From: Candidatus Poseidoniaceae archaeon
GTDB lineage: Archaea; Thermoplasmatota; Poseidoniia; Poseidoniales; Poseidoniaceae
Length of the DNA stretch: 64,000 nt
Assembly: GCA_016777125.1 (NCBI GenBank)
Contig: JADHSC010000006.1
Location: 1-64,000, forward strand
Direction of reading: 5' to 3'
Shown here piece by piece: positions 52,914-61,591 of the stretch (position 1 is its first letter; every line of letters begins with the position of its first letter). The notes under the pieces are model-generated. The model searched no databases and was not told where the DNA came from. It worked only from the letters and a program-made list of their open reading frames with translations. The translations under genes were made by a program, and so were the position numbers.

Positions 52914-52999
52914 TGGCGCCGAGAGAGAGATTTGAACTCCCGAGGGACAGGCCCACGCGATTTCCAGTCGCGCGCACTACCAGGCTATGCGATCTCGGC
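52914..52999 (-). tRNA. tRNA-Ser (GGA)
   Basis: On the minus strand the gene starts GCCGAGA and ends TCTCGGC, G discriminator and encoded CCA. The anticodon arm is CGCGA-CTGGAAA-TCGCG, giving anticodon GGA (serine, TCC/TCT). A long variable arm with the stem GGG-CCTGT-CCC makes it a type II tRNA, as expected for Ser, and the G discriminator is also typical. The T arm is GGGAG-TTCAAAT-CTCTC. No intron. Length 86 bases with CCA. Confidence 0.97.
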
Positions 53000-53026
53000 T
53001 CGCAATCCGGTCCAAACGACATCACC

Positions 53027-53033
53027 GTTTAAC
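53027..53033 (-). promoter_or_regulatory. Possible TATA-like box of tRNA-Ser
   Basis: GTTAAAC on the minus strand, about 28-34 bases before the tRNA-Ser 5' end. The position fits an archaeal box A but the sequence is only weakly TATA-like. Confidence 0.3.
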
Positions 53034-53093
53034 GCTCTCGCTTCGTAAAACAAGGAGCGCAACAAACTCAAAGGTGAACCTCTTGGGCTGTGC

Positions 53094-54014
53094 ATGGGCG
53101 GGGGGGAAAACGAGGTCTTAGACCCGAATCATAACACCTTACCATTCCGCCTTTCAGATATTGAAATTAAACCTAAATTCTTTGATTTCCACCCGATGAT
53201 TCTCACCATTCGAAAAGAGATTATTTTCCAATGGAAATTAATTCGGGATGAATGGAATAAGCAACATTTGATTGCAATGTTCGCAGGTACAATCGCAATC
53301 CTACTTGGAACGTTTAATGGTGAAATAATCAATGGAGGAGATGCACGAATTTCAGGATTGGAGGGTTTGCAACAATCTGGAGCAACGTCCTATTTCCAGA
53401 TGATTTTATCCATTGTATGCTGGGGATGGTTCCTATACCAATTGCTTCGATTGTTTCCGATAATGAGGACGCACAGTATTACACTGATGTTAATATGGGG
53501 AGGTCTAGGTTTGTCCCAAATTTTATTCCATGTAGAAAATAAACAATTCCCAATTGCATTTGACTTGTCACAGATGATGGGTGGATTACTGGTGACATTG
53601 GTTTGTATCTTTTTCTTATATTTCTTCATCAAAGCAGTCACAGAGACGAGAGATCTCCATGTGGAAACCAATCACTTGCACGAAGATGTGCGGATGATGG
53701 AAGCTGAAATGGCTGAACATTCACTCAAGGCATGGACTACAATATGCCTAGCATGGTGTGGATTAGCGATTTTGAGTTCTTGGAGTGGTGCACACTTCGT
53801 TGCAGAAAGGATGGCCGATCAACCGATTTTGATTGCCATTTACGTCGTACTTTCCCTGATTTGCATACCACTACTTATGTGGACAATATGGTTCCCGCAA
53901 CGTATGCTTGGAACTGAAGCACTTGTTCGAACAAAAGCTGCTGCTTCTGCTGAAGAGGATCTACGTAGTAAGTTCATTATGGCTGAGGTTGCACCAGATG
54001 AAGAGGCTTGGTGA
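53094..54014 (+). CDS. Six-span membrane protein, unknown function
   Basis: A 306-residue protein with six hydrophobic spans: LIAMFAGTIAILLGTF, MILSIVCWGWFLYQLLRL, SITLMLIWGGLGLSQILF, MMGGLLVTLVCIFFLYFF, TTICLAWCGLAILSSW and ILIAIYVVLSLICIPLLM. The segment between spans 4 and 5 is helical and charged (HLHEDVRMMEAEMAEH) and may form a coiled coil. The C-terminus is acidic. I do not recognise the family. The start lies after a poly-G-rich stretch; GGTGA about 18 bases upstream is too far for a normal ribosome-binding site, so the start is uncertain. The gene ends 6 bases before the desulfurase. Confidence 0.7.
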   Translation: MGGGENEVLDPNHNTLPFRLSDIEIKPKFFDFHPMILTIRKEIIFQWKLIRDEWNKQHLIAMFAGTIAILLGTFNGEIINGGDARISGLEGLQQSGATSYFQMILSIVCWGWFLYQLLRLFPIMRTHSITLMLIWGGLGLSQILFHVENKQFPIAFDLSQMMGGLLVTLVCIFFLYFFIKAVTETRDLHVETNHLHEDVRMMEAEMAEHSLKAWTTICLAWCGLAILSSWSGAHFVAERMADQPILIAIYVVLSLICIPLLMWTIWFPQRMLGTEALVRTKAAASAEEDLRSKFIMAEVAPDEEAW

Positions 54015-54020
54015 TTTTGG

Positions 54021-55232
54021 ATGAAGCAATATAGAAAAGATTTCCCAGCCCTTATGCTCGATGATCCAGTGGCTTACTTAGACAATGCTTGCGTTACATT
54101 GAAACCACAATCTGTCATTGATTCAATTCAAGATTACTACATCAACACACCAGGATGTGGCGGTCGTTCGGTTCATCGTTATGGAACTCATGTGTCCAAA
54201 ACTATTTCACAATCGAGGATTAAGTTAGCAAATTTTCTCTCCTCACCATCTGTAAACGAAATTGTTTTCACACGAAATGCAACTCATAGCCTCAACCAAA
54301 TTGCAAAAGGATTGGAATGGAACAAGGGTGATGTCGTCTTAACGACTGATAGGGAACATAATTCCAACCTTGTCCCATGGCTCCAACTTGAACAAGAGCA
54401 AGGAATAGATCATCGAATCGTTCGTTCAAATCAAGATAATACGTTCAATTTAGAATCCTTTGAAGAAGCGTGTGCAGAGGCAGGTTCCAACCTCAAGATG
54501 GTTTCAATGAGTCACGTTGGGAATCTTGATGGTGTAGAAATACCTGTAAAAGATATTACAAAAATTGCAAAGGATTACGGAGCTCTTGTATCCATAGATG
54601 GTGCCCAATCAGCACCCCATATGAGTGTCGATGTTCAAGACCTAGGCATTGATTTCTATTCTTTTTCAATCCATAAAATGCTTGGACCATCTGGCATGGG
54701 TGGGCTTTGGGGTAGGACCGAACTACTTGAGAACATGAGAACAATACAATCCGGTGGACAAACAGTTACATCATCTACGTATGAGTCTTTAGAATGGGCA
54801 AAACCTCCTTCGAAATTTGAAGGCGGACTTGGTCACTTTGCGGGCATGATGGCAACAGGAGCTGCGATTGATTACTTAACCCAACTCAACATGGATGAAG
54901 TTCATGCTCATGAACAATCTCTGAATAAAATCATGTCAGAAGGTGTCAAAGATATTTCTGGAGTCTCAATTATCGGACCTGAGGATGCCTCGAAACGAAG
55001 TGGGATCTGTTCTTTGTTACTCGATGACAAACTCCCATCTCATGATATTGCATTATTACTTGACGAAGTTGCTGGAGTCATGGTACGCTCAGGACAACAT
55101 TGCGTTCATTCATGGTTTAACGACAAAGGATACAATGGCTCATTAAGAGCATCTGCTTATTTTTACAATACCGAAGAAGATGCTCGACGATTTGTTGATA
55201 CCTTCTCTGAAGCAGTAGATGCGTTTAGTTGA
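54021..55232 (+). CDS. sufS: Cysteine desulfurase, SufS-like
   Basis: A 403-residue fold-type I PLP enzyme that takes sulfur from cysteine. YLDNACVTLKPQSVIDSIQ at the N-terminus, FTRNATHSLNQIAKGL and LTTDREHNSNLVPWLQL are the SufS/CsdA blocks. The PLP lysine is in YSFSIHKMLGPSGMGGLWG and SIDGAQSAPHM carries the Asp. The active-site Cys is in RSGQHCVHSWF, where SufS usually has RTGHHCA. GSLRASAYFYNTEEDARRF completes the family pattern. It follows the membrane protein by 6 bases and precedes the anchored subtilase by 9 bases. No SufBCD genes are in the window. Confidence 0.93.
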   Translation: MKQYRKDFPALMLDDPVAYLDNACVTLKPQSVIDSIQDYYINTPGCGGRSVHRYGTHVSKTISQSRIKLANFLSSPSVNEIVFTRNATHSLNQIAKGLEWNKGDVVLTTDREHNSNLVPWLQLEQEQGIDHRIVRSNQDNTFNLESFEEACAEAGSNLKMVSMSHVGNLDGVEIPVKDITKIAKDYGALVSIDGAQSAPHMSVDVQDLGIDFYSFSIHKMLGPSGMGGLWGRTELLENMRTIQSGGQTVTSSTYESLEWAKPPSKFEGGLGHFAGMMATGAAIDYLTQLNMDEVHAHEQSLNKIMSEGVKDISGVSIIGPEDASKRSGICSLLLDDKLPSHDIALLLDEVAGVMVRSGQHCVHSWFNDKGYNGSLRASAYFYNTEEDARRFVDTFSEAVDAFS

Positions 55233-55241
55233 GGAAGTTAT

Positions 55242-56360
55242 ATGGAAGAATCAATTCCAGAAGTTGTGATGAATCCTCAACTAGAAAATGATCTCGTCAT
55301 TGTTCGAAAGATTGTCAGTATAGGCACTGGAATAATGCTTATTCTGATAGCAGGATTTCTTTACAGTGTATTGGTGGGAGATGCGTTAAGCTTCGTGAAA
55401 CCTAAAGATGCATTGATTGATTCAGAAGATGCATATCAAGATCTCATCAGAATGCCGAACGGGTTGACTGGGAAAGGTGTGAAGGTATGTGTTGTAGACA
55501 CCGGTATTGAGCTTGATCATCCAGACCTTGATGGCTATAAATTGAAAGGATGGACAGACATTGTCCAAGGTAAAACGAACCCGTATGATGACAATGGCCA
55601 TGGCACAAATATGGCTGGAATCCTTATCGCTGATGGTTGGCTTGATGGGATAGCCCCAGATGTGGATCTCTATGTTGCTAAGGTAATGCAAGAAAACGGT
55701 TCTGGATATGAAGAAGATGTTGCTGCTGGAATTGATTGGTGCATCAATATGAATACGAATATCATTTCATTATCTCTGGGAGGTGCTCCCGATTTACTTC
55801 CATTCATCGATTCGGGTGGGAGAACAATCGAAGATGCAGTCGCTGATGCAACTACTCGAGGAATCTTTGTTGTTGCTGCCGCTGGAAACGACGGGGGAGA
55901 AGATGATGATGGAGACGTTGCCTCTCCTGGAGGTGAACGCCGCGTGATATGCGTTGGTGGAGTCACAGAATCAGGAGGACCATGGTCCAAATCATCAATT
56001 GGAAACAATGGAGGAAGCCTGTTTCCGTTCCAATTGCCACGAAACGATCCCGACAAGAAGCCTGAAGTTGTCGCACCTGCCAAGGAAGTCCCTGTCCTCA
56101 ACAACAAAGGAACATGGTCATCATCAAGTGGCACCAGTGCCGCAACTGTATTCGTAACAGGGGCTATCGCATTACTCCTCGAACAAAATCCTGAACTAGC
56201 GAGTAACGGGACATCAAGCGATGTATCTACAATCGACCAAGTGAAGGATTGGCTTATGCAAACAGTCTCGCCTCAAGAGAGTCAATCAGGTCATGATGAC
56301 AAGTATGGTTATGGTTTACTCGACATACAAGCACTGCTGGAAAAAGCAAGTGAAACTTGA
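55242..56360 (+). CDS. N-terminally membrane-anchored subtilisin-like protease (S8)
   Basis: A 372-residue serine peptidase. One transmembrane segment (about residues 27-48, GTGIMLILIAGFLYSVLVG) lies after a short hydrophilic N-terminus, so the catalytic domain is outside while the enzyme stays anchored. The triad is D86 in VVDTGIELDHPD, H120 in DNGHGTNMAGIL and S299 in SSSGTSAATVFVTG. GTSAAT replaces the usual GTSMAxP, and the Pro is missing. The oxyanion Asn region is VVAAAGNDGG. No long prodomain is visible. Surface protein digestion or processing of exported proteins is the likely role. Confidence 0.92.
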   Translation: MEESIPEVVMNPQLENDLVIVRKIVSIGTGIMLILIAGFLYSVLVGDALSFVKPKDALIDSEDAYQDLIRMPNGLTGKGVKVCVVDTGIELDHPDLDGYKLKGWTDIVQGKTNPYDDNGHGTNMAGILIADGWLDGIAPDVDLYVAKVMQENGSGYEEDVAAGIDWCINMNTNIISLSLGGAPDLLPFIDSGGRTIEDAVADATTRGIFVVAAAGNDGGEDDDGDVASPGGERRVICVGGVTESGGPWSKSSIGNNGGSLFPFQLPRNDPDKKPEVVAPAKEVPVLNNKGTWSSSSGTSAATVFVTGAIALLLEQNPELASNGTSSDVSTIDQVKDWLMQTVSPQESQSGHDDKYGYGLLDIQALLEKASET

Positions 56361-56361
56361 C

Positions 56362-57078
56362 TTAACGTTTGAAGAAGGCAACAAGAGTACCCTCGAACAA
56401 TGGTACAAATGCCATATAGTGGGTTGAATTAGTTGTTTCAATGAGTTTTATCCAATCATTGAATCCGTCCACCTTTGCCTGTTCATTTTCATCGAGTTCA
56501 TCATAATCACCCGTTGGAGTTGGTGGTTCAACTGTGAACAACACTCCGTTTTGAGAAAGTAATGGAAGGGATTCTGATATTGTAGAAGCCACTTTTTCAG
56601 GTTGGTCGTCGACGATTATTGCATCATATGTTAGATCGAGGCGTTTTTCACCGGTGCCAACTCCTGATTTCATTGTCATCGACCATCCTTTCGCCTCGGC
56701 TAAAAGTGTTGAAAATTCTCCAACAAATATGTTCGACCAAGGTGCTGCTTCGTATCGTGATTGAAGACGGAAAAGAATGACTCCGAATTTAGCCCCTTGT
56801 TCAACCAAATCGAATTTCTTTGGTTGTTCGGTTGTAAAAAGGTCAAACAACCATGCAGAACGGTGTCCAATACTTGCACCAATTTCTAAAACTGAAGTAG
56901 GCTCCAAACGGCCAATTGCATCTCTTAATCGCCTTATGACAGAGATAGACCAGGTATGAAGACCCATGTGTTCTAACTGTGTTGAAATATTGGCTGCAAT
57001 CTCAGGCTCATCCCTGGATCTCTCATCATCTGCAACGAGAAGAGCAGGAAGGACATCTTCCCTTTTGATTTCGCTCAT
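56362..57078 (-). CDS. Class I SAM methyltransferase, O-methyltransferase-like
   Basis: A 238-residue methyltransferase. Motif I is TSVLEIGASIGHRSAWLFDL, and the acidic end of strand 2 is FDLVEQGAKFGV. DLTYDAIIVDDQPEKV is the motif with the metal-type Asp pair seen in caffeoyl-CoA-like O-methyltransferases. The final strand is FVPLFEGTLVAFFK. Predicted cytoplasmic. It is convergent with the anchored subtilase (1-base gap) and divergent from the zinc-finger gene at 57173. The substrate is not predictable. Confidence 0.82.
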   Translation of the reverse strand: MSEIKREDVLPALLVADDERSRDEPEIAANISTQLEHMGLHTWSISVIRRLRDAIGRLEPTSVLEIGASIGHRSAWLFDLFTTEQPKKFDLVEQGAKFGVILFRLQSRYEAAPWSNIFVGEFSTLLAEAKGWSMTMKSGVGTGEKRLDLTYDAIIVDDQPEKVASTISESLPLLSQNGVLFTVEPPTPTGDYDELDENEQAKVDGFNDWIKLIETTNSTHYMAFVPLFEGTLVAFFKR

Positions 57079-57172
57079 TGGCTAGTGCTGCCCACATTTT
57101 GTTTTGAACTCTGTGTTCAAGTCAGTTGCGGTGCCTTCAAAGGTGTCATTCATCGAGGCCTGCACGAGACCG

Positions 57173-57946
57173 ATGGAAGACTTTGACGAGGAGGAGGACT
57201 TTTTCGAGGAAGAAGAAGTACTCGAGAATGCTGTACTTTGTCCTACATGTGACGATGTTACAGGTCATGATATTCTTCGAGAAAGAGAGATGGGAAGGGG
57301 TAAAGATTACCTCCTACGATGCAACGATTGTACAACAGTACATGAGCTGCAATTCCGTCCACCTCCATTGAAAAGAGTCCCATTCATGCTAACATATGGA
57401 CCAGATTCATACATGGCCACGATTGACCTCGATTCTGATGAATGGCTCGATTTAGGCGATGTCTTTGAGCATGATGACATGACTTGGAGAATTACTCGTT
57501 TGGAATCCAAGGAAGGGACTTCAGAATCAATGGAGGCAACAAAGATTATCCAAGCTGTTGCGCTTCGGCAAGACATGCTTCGAGTTAAGATCACCAAAAC
57601 ACGTGGTGAATTTTCAACCCCAGATGTACTCATCGTAGACCAAGGGACCACTTTCAAAGCGAGCACACTTATTGAGATTGGACCTCAGACGTGGAGAATC
57701 AGAGCGATTCACACTGGGGAGGGAAGAACCCTCCGCGGAACCGTAGATGCTTCGAAGATCAAGCGAATGTACCTTCATGAGCCCCCAAGACCGGAGCGAT
57801 TTGCCCCTAAGACACCGCGAGAGCGTCGACAGGCTTGGAAAGAAGGAAAACTTGGATTCAATCCTAATCCGATTCTTCCAAGAGAAATCATCAAGAAAAG
57901 AGTTCAACCTACAAATCGTAGAGATAAAAAGCGACGACGAAAGTAA
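57173..57946 (+). CDS. HVO_0476-family zinc-finger protein
   Basis: A protein of about 257 residues. After a very acidic start (EDFDEEEDFFEEEEV) comes a zinc ribbon CPTCDDVTGHDIL...CNDC, then beta-rich domains with LDLGDVFEHDDMTWRITRLE and IEIGPQTWRIRAIHTGEG, and a basic tail ending NRRDKKRRRK. This layout matches the archaeal HVO_0476 family. Function is unknown; nucleic-acid binding is suggested by the ribbon and tail. ATG 57173 is preferred to a TTG at 57104. It abuts the convergent proline dehydrogenase with no gap. Confidence 0.8.
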   Translation: MEDFDEEEDFFEEEEVLENAVLCPTCDDVTGHDILREREMGRGKDYLLRCNDCTTVHELQFRPPPLKRVPFMLTYGPDSYMATIDLDSDEWLDLGDVFEHDDMTWRITRLESKEGTSESMEATKIIQAVALRQDMLRVKITKTRGEFSTPDVLIVDQGTTFKASTLIEIGPQTWRIRAIHTGEGRTLRGTVDASKIKRMYLHEPPRPERFAPKTPRERRQAWKEGKLGFNPNPILPREIIKKRVQPTNRRDKKRRRK

Positions 57947-58897
57947 TCATGGACGGTTGGACCAAGGCATCAAGAATGCTTTAGCGACTTGAAGACCAAT
58001 TGTTGGATTCTCTTGCAATCGCCGAATACTGTATTCATACCACATCTCACCGTATGGAATGTACACTCTTGTTCGATGACCTTGCTTAGCTAATTTTCTG
58101 CGCAAAGGACCACATACGCCTAGGAGCATTTGAAATTCGTACCCAGGCCCTTTCCCTTTCCTCTCCGCTCCAGCATTTGACCGTGGATCCAAATGACCAG
58201 GGCCCATATTGAGTTCATTAAGCGTCTTTAGTGAAAAATCTACAACCGGCTGATCGTGTGATGCGATACCAACGTAAGCACCTTTTGTTAGTGCTTCTTT
58301 GATTGCATCATTTGTGGCCTTTCTAATCTCACCTCGCGAGGTGTATGCAATATCTTCGGGTTCAAGGTAAATTCCTTTACAGATTCTGTAATCTGCCATT
58401 GAACCAAGTTCTGTTTCGACATCTGTAATATCATCCAATGTACGGTGAAGACGTCCTTGCAACACTGTACCAACATTTGTAAGACCTTTTTCATGAAGTT
58501 TGAGAACAACCTGTATTGTTTCTGTGGTAACTCGATGGTCTTCCATATCAAGTCTGACAAACATATCATGCTCAGCTGCTTGTCTGACAAGCGACTCAAT
58601 GTTCTCAAATCCTTTGGCTTCATCGATTAGCAAACCAAACGCTGTAGGCTTTATTGAAAGATTTGCATCGATGCTGTGTTCAACAATGGAATTCATAACT
58701 CGAACGTATTCTTCGAGAAAGTAATTTGCTTCAACCATGGTTGAGATTTCTTCTCCAAGTACGTCAATTGTAAAACAGGCATCTTCTGCCTCAAGACGTT
58801 TCATGACACGGACTGCATCCTCAAGGGTCGATCCTGCAACATATCGTCGAGAAACCCAACGGACAAACCACTTGGGCATCCGAATTGTCATGGCCAC
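57947..58897 (-). CDS. putA: Proline dehydrogenase
   Basis: A 316-residue monofunctional proline dehydrogenase, the first step of proline breakdown, an FAD barrel enzyme that passes electrons to quinone. DANLSIKPTAFGLL, HDMFVRLDMEDHRVTTETI, VGTVLQGRLHRTLDDI and YRICKGIYLEPEDIAY are core PRODH blocks. GIASHDQPVVDFSLKTL and YEFQMLLGVCGPLRRKL follow, and TRVYIPYGEMWYEYSIRRL is the signature near the C-terminus. No P5C dehydrogenase domain is attached. Together with the peptidases it fits growth on proteins. It is 35 bases from dtdA on the same strand. Confidence 0.93.
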   Translation of the reverse strand: MAMTIRMPKWFVRWVSRRYVAGSTLEDAVRVMKRLEAEDACFTIDVLGEEISTMVEANYFLEEYVRVMNSIVEHSIDANLSIKPTAFGLLIDEAKGFENIESLVRQAAEHDMFVRLDMEDHRVTTETIQVVLKLHEKGLTNVGTVLQGRLHRTLDDITDVETELGSMADYRICKGIYLEPEDIAYTSRGEIRKATNDAIKEALTKGAYVGIASHDQPVVDFSLKTLNELNMGPGHLDPRSNAGAERKGKGPGYEFQMLLGVCGPLRRKLAKQGHRTRVYIPYGEMWYEYSIRRLQENPTIGLQVAKAFLMPWSNRP

Positions 58898-58932
58898 AAT
58901 GAATTTTGATAGTACGCCAATTCCCCCTTGAG

Positions 58933-59892
58933 TTATTGCTCCTGCTGGCGACTTTTGACCATTTCCAAGAAAGGTTTTGAGCGAACTACAGGTATCGATA
59001 TCGATTCAAGATGCTGAAAAATAAGTTGACGTTGCCATCCTTTAAACGACTTCTTTTCGACGGTTGCAATAACAGAACCCTCTGGAAAGGCTTTTTGTGT
59101 GGATTGAACAATTGCATCAATTGATTGACGCCAGAGAATCCCTGGTTCTTCAGGAGAACCAAACGGGATGGAATGATTGGCGAGCATATGCCCGAGCCAA
59201 ACATGCTCTTCTGAAGCCAATTTGTTACCCTTTGGTGCATAATGACCTCCGCCTAACGTGATGAGGACTGGCTGTGAATGATGCATCACGGGATCCCAAT
59301 GACCAAGTTGCGGTGTATCATCAAGCCCAAGACCTTCCCAAATAACATCTGAGAGGAGTTTAGCAGCCCCTTCATGATCCCAGTACTCTTGAGTCGATCC
59401 CACTTCGATAAACAGACAAGGAACATCGAGAATAGGTCCATGATGAGTCACTTCAAGCGATAATGAGAAATCTGGAATAGAATTCCCAACCCACTTTTCT
59501 TGAAGCAGTCTCCACCACGGCCCTAACCGGGTACTCGGAGGCGGTGCAAATCCAGATTCGCCACCAAAATCTGGAAGTTTATCATATGCCAAATGAGGAA
59601 CTCCAATCGGATGTAAAGTTAAACAGGGCGTACCACTTTTTGCAGCATGACGAGACGGGAAAATTACCTCAAGTACGGGTTCATTTGTCGCTGCTTCCCA
59701 CCTCTTTTCGAGATGATCTTCCCAAAGTATTCGTTCTGGTAAAATCCATAGACGGACATGCTCGTACCGATAGGCAGCATGGTGTTCAACATCATCGAGA
59801 GTAAGCCAAGTATCTTTCTTAAGAAGATATTTCGCTTGGTTGGAAGAAGCAATGTCATTACCGTTAACAGCGATGAGAATGATTCCGTCCAT
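58933..59892 (-). CDS. dtdA: Archaeal D-aminoacyl-tRNA deacylase
   Basis: A DtdA/GEK1-type enzyme of about 319 residues that frees D-amino acids from mischarged tRNA. FPSRHAAKSGTPCLTLHPIG is the N-terminal family block, and LSLEVTHHGPILDVPCLFIE, GSTQEYWDHEGAAKLL and LITLGGGHYAPKGNKL are the others. ATG 59892 is preferred because homologues begin directly at the strand IILIAVNGNDIAS; ATG 59940 would add about 16 residues of unmatched sequence. It is divergent from the propeller-like gene at 59959. This is a strictly archaeal/plant family, supporting the archaeal origin of the window. Confidence 0.9.
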   Translation of the reverse strand: MDGIILIAVNGNDIASSNQAKYLLKKDTWLTLDDVEHHAAYRYEHVRLWILPERILWEDHLEKRWEAATNEPVLEVIFPSRHAAKSGTPCLTLHPIGVPHLAYDKLPDFGGESGFAPPPSTRLGPWWRLLQEKWVGNSIPDFSLSLEVTHHGPILDVPCLFIEVGSTQEYWDHEGAAKLLSDVIWEGLGLDDTPQLGHWDPVMHHSQPVLITLGGGHYAPKGNKLASEEHVWLGHMLANHSIPFGSPEEPGILWRQSIDAIVQSTQKAFPEGSVIATVEKKSFKGWQRQLIFQHLESISIPVVRSKPFLEMVKSRQQEQ

Positions 59893-59958
59893 GACCAATG
59901 GAAGCAGAAGCGGTTTTTCAAAGCGAGTATTGACAAACAACCCATCAGTAGGAAGGAC

Positions 59959-60906
59959 ATGGGCGAGAAAGGAAAGGCAAAGAAATTGCCATTCAAAGTT
60001 ATGAAAATACTCCTTACGCCAGCAATCGAAGATGTTTTTGCTATCGCTATTGGCATGGATGGAGAGCTCTGTCGCTTAGACGATGAATGGAATCAACTTG
60101 AGCCGTTTGCTCGTCCGTTTCCCGCACCAATCGAACACGTAATCCTGATTGATGATTTACTTGTTGCAACATGGATTGACCGAGAATTACTCGTTGCAAG
60201 AATGGGGGCAATACGTTGCACACAACCATTCCAAAACGGAGCTGAAAGAGGGGATGTTCGCAAGGCTCGACTTATAGAAAATGCAATACAACCCGCTGGA
60301 GTATTATGGTCACATGTCCTTGATGCTGAACCTTTGGGTTTAGAACGACACGAGGATGGATTCATATTCATCTTATGGAATAGAGGAGTCTACTCCTTCA
60401 ACTCAAATGGAATTGAACAATGGAGAGCCCCTCCCCCTGAATGGCCTGATTTGAAGAACATACCAATGAGCCAAGAATCTGTCGATATCTGTGTTACCAA
60501 GACGAGTATAGAAATCTGGTCAAGAGCAGGAGGCTGTTGTCGCCTCTCAAAGGAGGATGGTTCCTTAATCGGAACAGGTTCATTCGTTCTAGACGGATCA
60601 CTCGACAAGGTGAAAGCAATCGGTTCGAATCGCTTACTTGTTTTGAAAAACGGCCACATCTATTGGTATCGAGAAGGAAAACTCTTCTGCGAAGCATCTT
60701 CAAGCGGCCCTATTCAAGGAGTTCTCTACAATGAAGAATTAAATTCGTGGTATCTCGCAGGATGGAGAGAAGAATTAGAATTAATGGAACACGACTTTAG
60801 ACGATTTGAAAATCAAGAAGTCGTAGTACAACATGTTCGAAGTCCAGATGGACTTTGGGTTGTTACGAATGATGGAATGATGACTCATTCGATCTTGACT
60901 GAATAA
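59959..60906 (+). CDS. Propeller-like protein of unknown function
   Basis: A protein of about 315 residues composed of repeating beta segments ([69 protein letters not shown]) that suggest a beta-propeller. No signal peptide or catalytic motif is visible. ATG 59959 is used; ATG 60001 ([14 protein letters not shown]) is an equally good start. An upstream extension to 59758 would overlap dtdA on the other strand and is unlikely. The last 22 bases overlap the convergent eS31 gene. Confidence 0.65.
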   Translation: MGEKGKAKKLPFKVMKILLTPAIEDVFAIAIGMDGELCRLDDEWNQLEPFARPFPAPIEHVILIDDLLVATWIDRELLVARMGAIRCTQPFQNGAERGDVRKARLIENAIQPAGVLWSHVLDAEPLGLERHEDGFIFILWNRGVYSFNSNGIEQWRAPPPEWPDLKNIPMSQESVDICVTKTSIEIWSRAGGCCRLSKEDGSLIGTGSFVLDGSLDKVKAIGSNRLLVLKNGHIYWYREGKLFCEASSSGPIQGVLYNEELNSWYLAGWREELELMEHDFRRFENQEVVVQHVRSPDGLWVVTNDGMMTHSILTE

Positions 60907-61055
60907 CCGCATCTTCCGCAGGTCTTTCGGTCAGAATGAACACCTAAGAAGACCCCAGGGCCACAGTTTGGACAGTGTTCTGCTTTTCGCTCAAGAGTTC
61001 CATCTTCTGCAATAGCGTATTTTGACCACTTTGCCTTTGCGTTTGGTTCTGCCAT
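60885..61055 (-). CDS. rps27ae: Ribosomal protein eS31 (S27Ae)
   Basis: A 56-residue zinc-ribbon ribosomal protein of the small subunit. [20 protein letters not shown] leads into [19 protein letters not shown] and [10 protein letters not shown], giving the CxxC...CxxC ribbon and the conserved GVFLG..S.R..CG.CGY. There is no ubiquitin fusion, as expected in archaea. The start ATG at 61055 overlaps the eS24 stop (TGATG), so translation is coupled. Its stop lies 22 bases inside the convergent gene 59959-60906. It is the last gene of the rpo7 operon. Confidence 0.95.
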   Translation of the reverse strand: MAEPNAKAKWSKYAIAEDGTLERKAEHCPNCGPGVFLGVHSDRKTCGRCGYSVKIE

Positions 61056-61372
61056 CACTCATCACCTTCCGTCTTTTCTTCAGCTGGCGCACCGCTTCGG
61101 AATCCCTTGTGGCGCTCATAAATATAATCAGGTTCAACCTTCATAGCACCATCTGTTTCGTAGATTAATGCATTGCCAGTTGTCAGTGCTTGCCCATATC
61201 GAGTTTTGCAGTTCTTAACAACAATGAGGTCCGGGTTTGATCCTGGCTCAAGTGTTTTTACAAGGTCCATAACCTCTTTTTTAGATGGAGTTTCCTTTCC
61301 CTTGTGGCTCCATCGAAATTCGATTTCAACACGGTTGAGCAATTTGTTTTCTGTACGACTTACAATTTCCAT
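61055..61372 (-). CDS. rps24e: Ribosomal protein eS24 (S24e)
   Basis: A 105-residue small-subunit protein. [20 protein letters not shown] begins the fold, [16 protein letters not shown] and [20 protein letters not shown] follow the family closely, and [20 protein letters not shown] ends the domain before an acidic tail. It is the third gene of the operon rpo7-spt4-eS24-eS31, an order conserved in archaea. Spt4 ends 13 bases upstream; the eS31 start overlaps its stop. Confidence 0.95.
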   Translation of the reverse strand: MEIVSRTENKLLNRVEIEFRWSHKGKETPSKKEVMDLVKTLEPGSNPDLIVVKNCKTRYGQALTTGNALIYETDGAMKVEPDYIYERHKGFRSGAPAEEKTEGDE

Positions 61373-61385
61373 TGTTATTCTCTCC

Positions 61386-61589
61386 TTAACGGATATTCAC
61401 CTTCAGTGCATAACGACCTGATTTGTCGATATTCAAGCGTTCTGCGATTTCAGAACGTGAAGGATGAATGATAATGACATAGCCTTGCCAGTCAGTTGTT
61501 GTTTGAGCAGAAGGGCAGCGTGGGCATTGATCGACATCGTCTTGTAGAATCAATCCACAATCACCGCATGCATAGGGTTTTTTTGCCAT
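61386..61589 (-). CDS. spt4: Transcription elongation factor Spt4 (RNAP subunit E'')
   Basis: A 67-residue zinc protein. PYACGDCGLILQDDVDQCPR is the Cys4 zinc finger (CxxC...CxxC), and SEIAERLNIDKSGRYALKVN at the C-terminus is the Spt5-binding half. Spt4 with Spt5 closes the RNA polymerase clamp and raises processivity. ATG 61589 is preferred because AGGTGA is 6 bases upstream; GTG 61595 in frame would add two residues. It begins directly after the rpo7 stop (61592). Confidence 0.93.
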   Translation of the reverse strand: MAKKPYACGDCGLILQDDVDQCPRCPSAQTTTDWQGYVIIIHPSRSEIAERLNIDKSGRYALKVNIR

Positions 61590-61591
61590 AT

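Noticed and set aside
59758-59958. N-terminal extension of the propeller-like gene into the dtdA region.
   Set aside because: It would run antisense through the dtdA start and adds low-complexity basic sequence; internal starts at 59959 and 60001 are more plausible.
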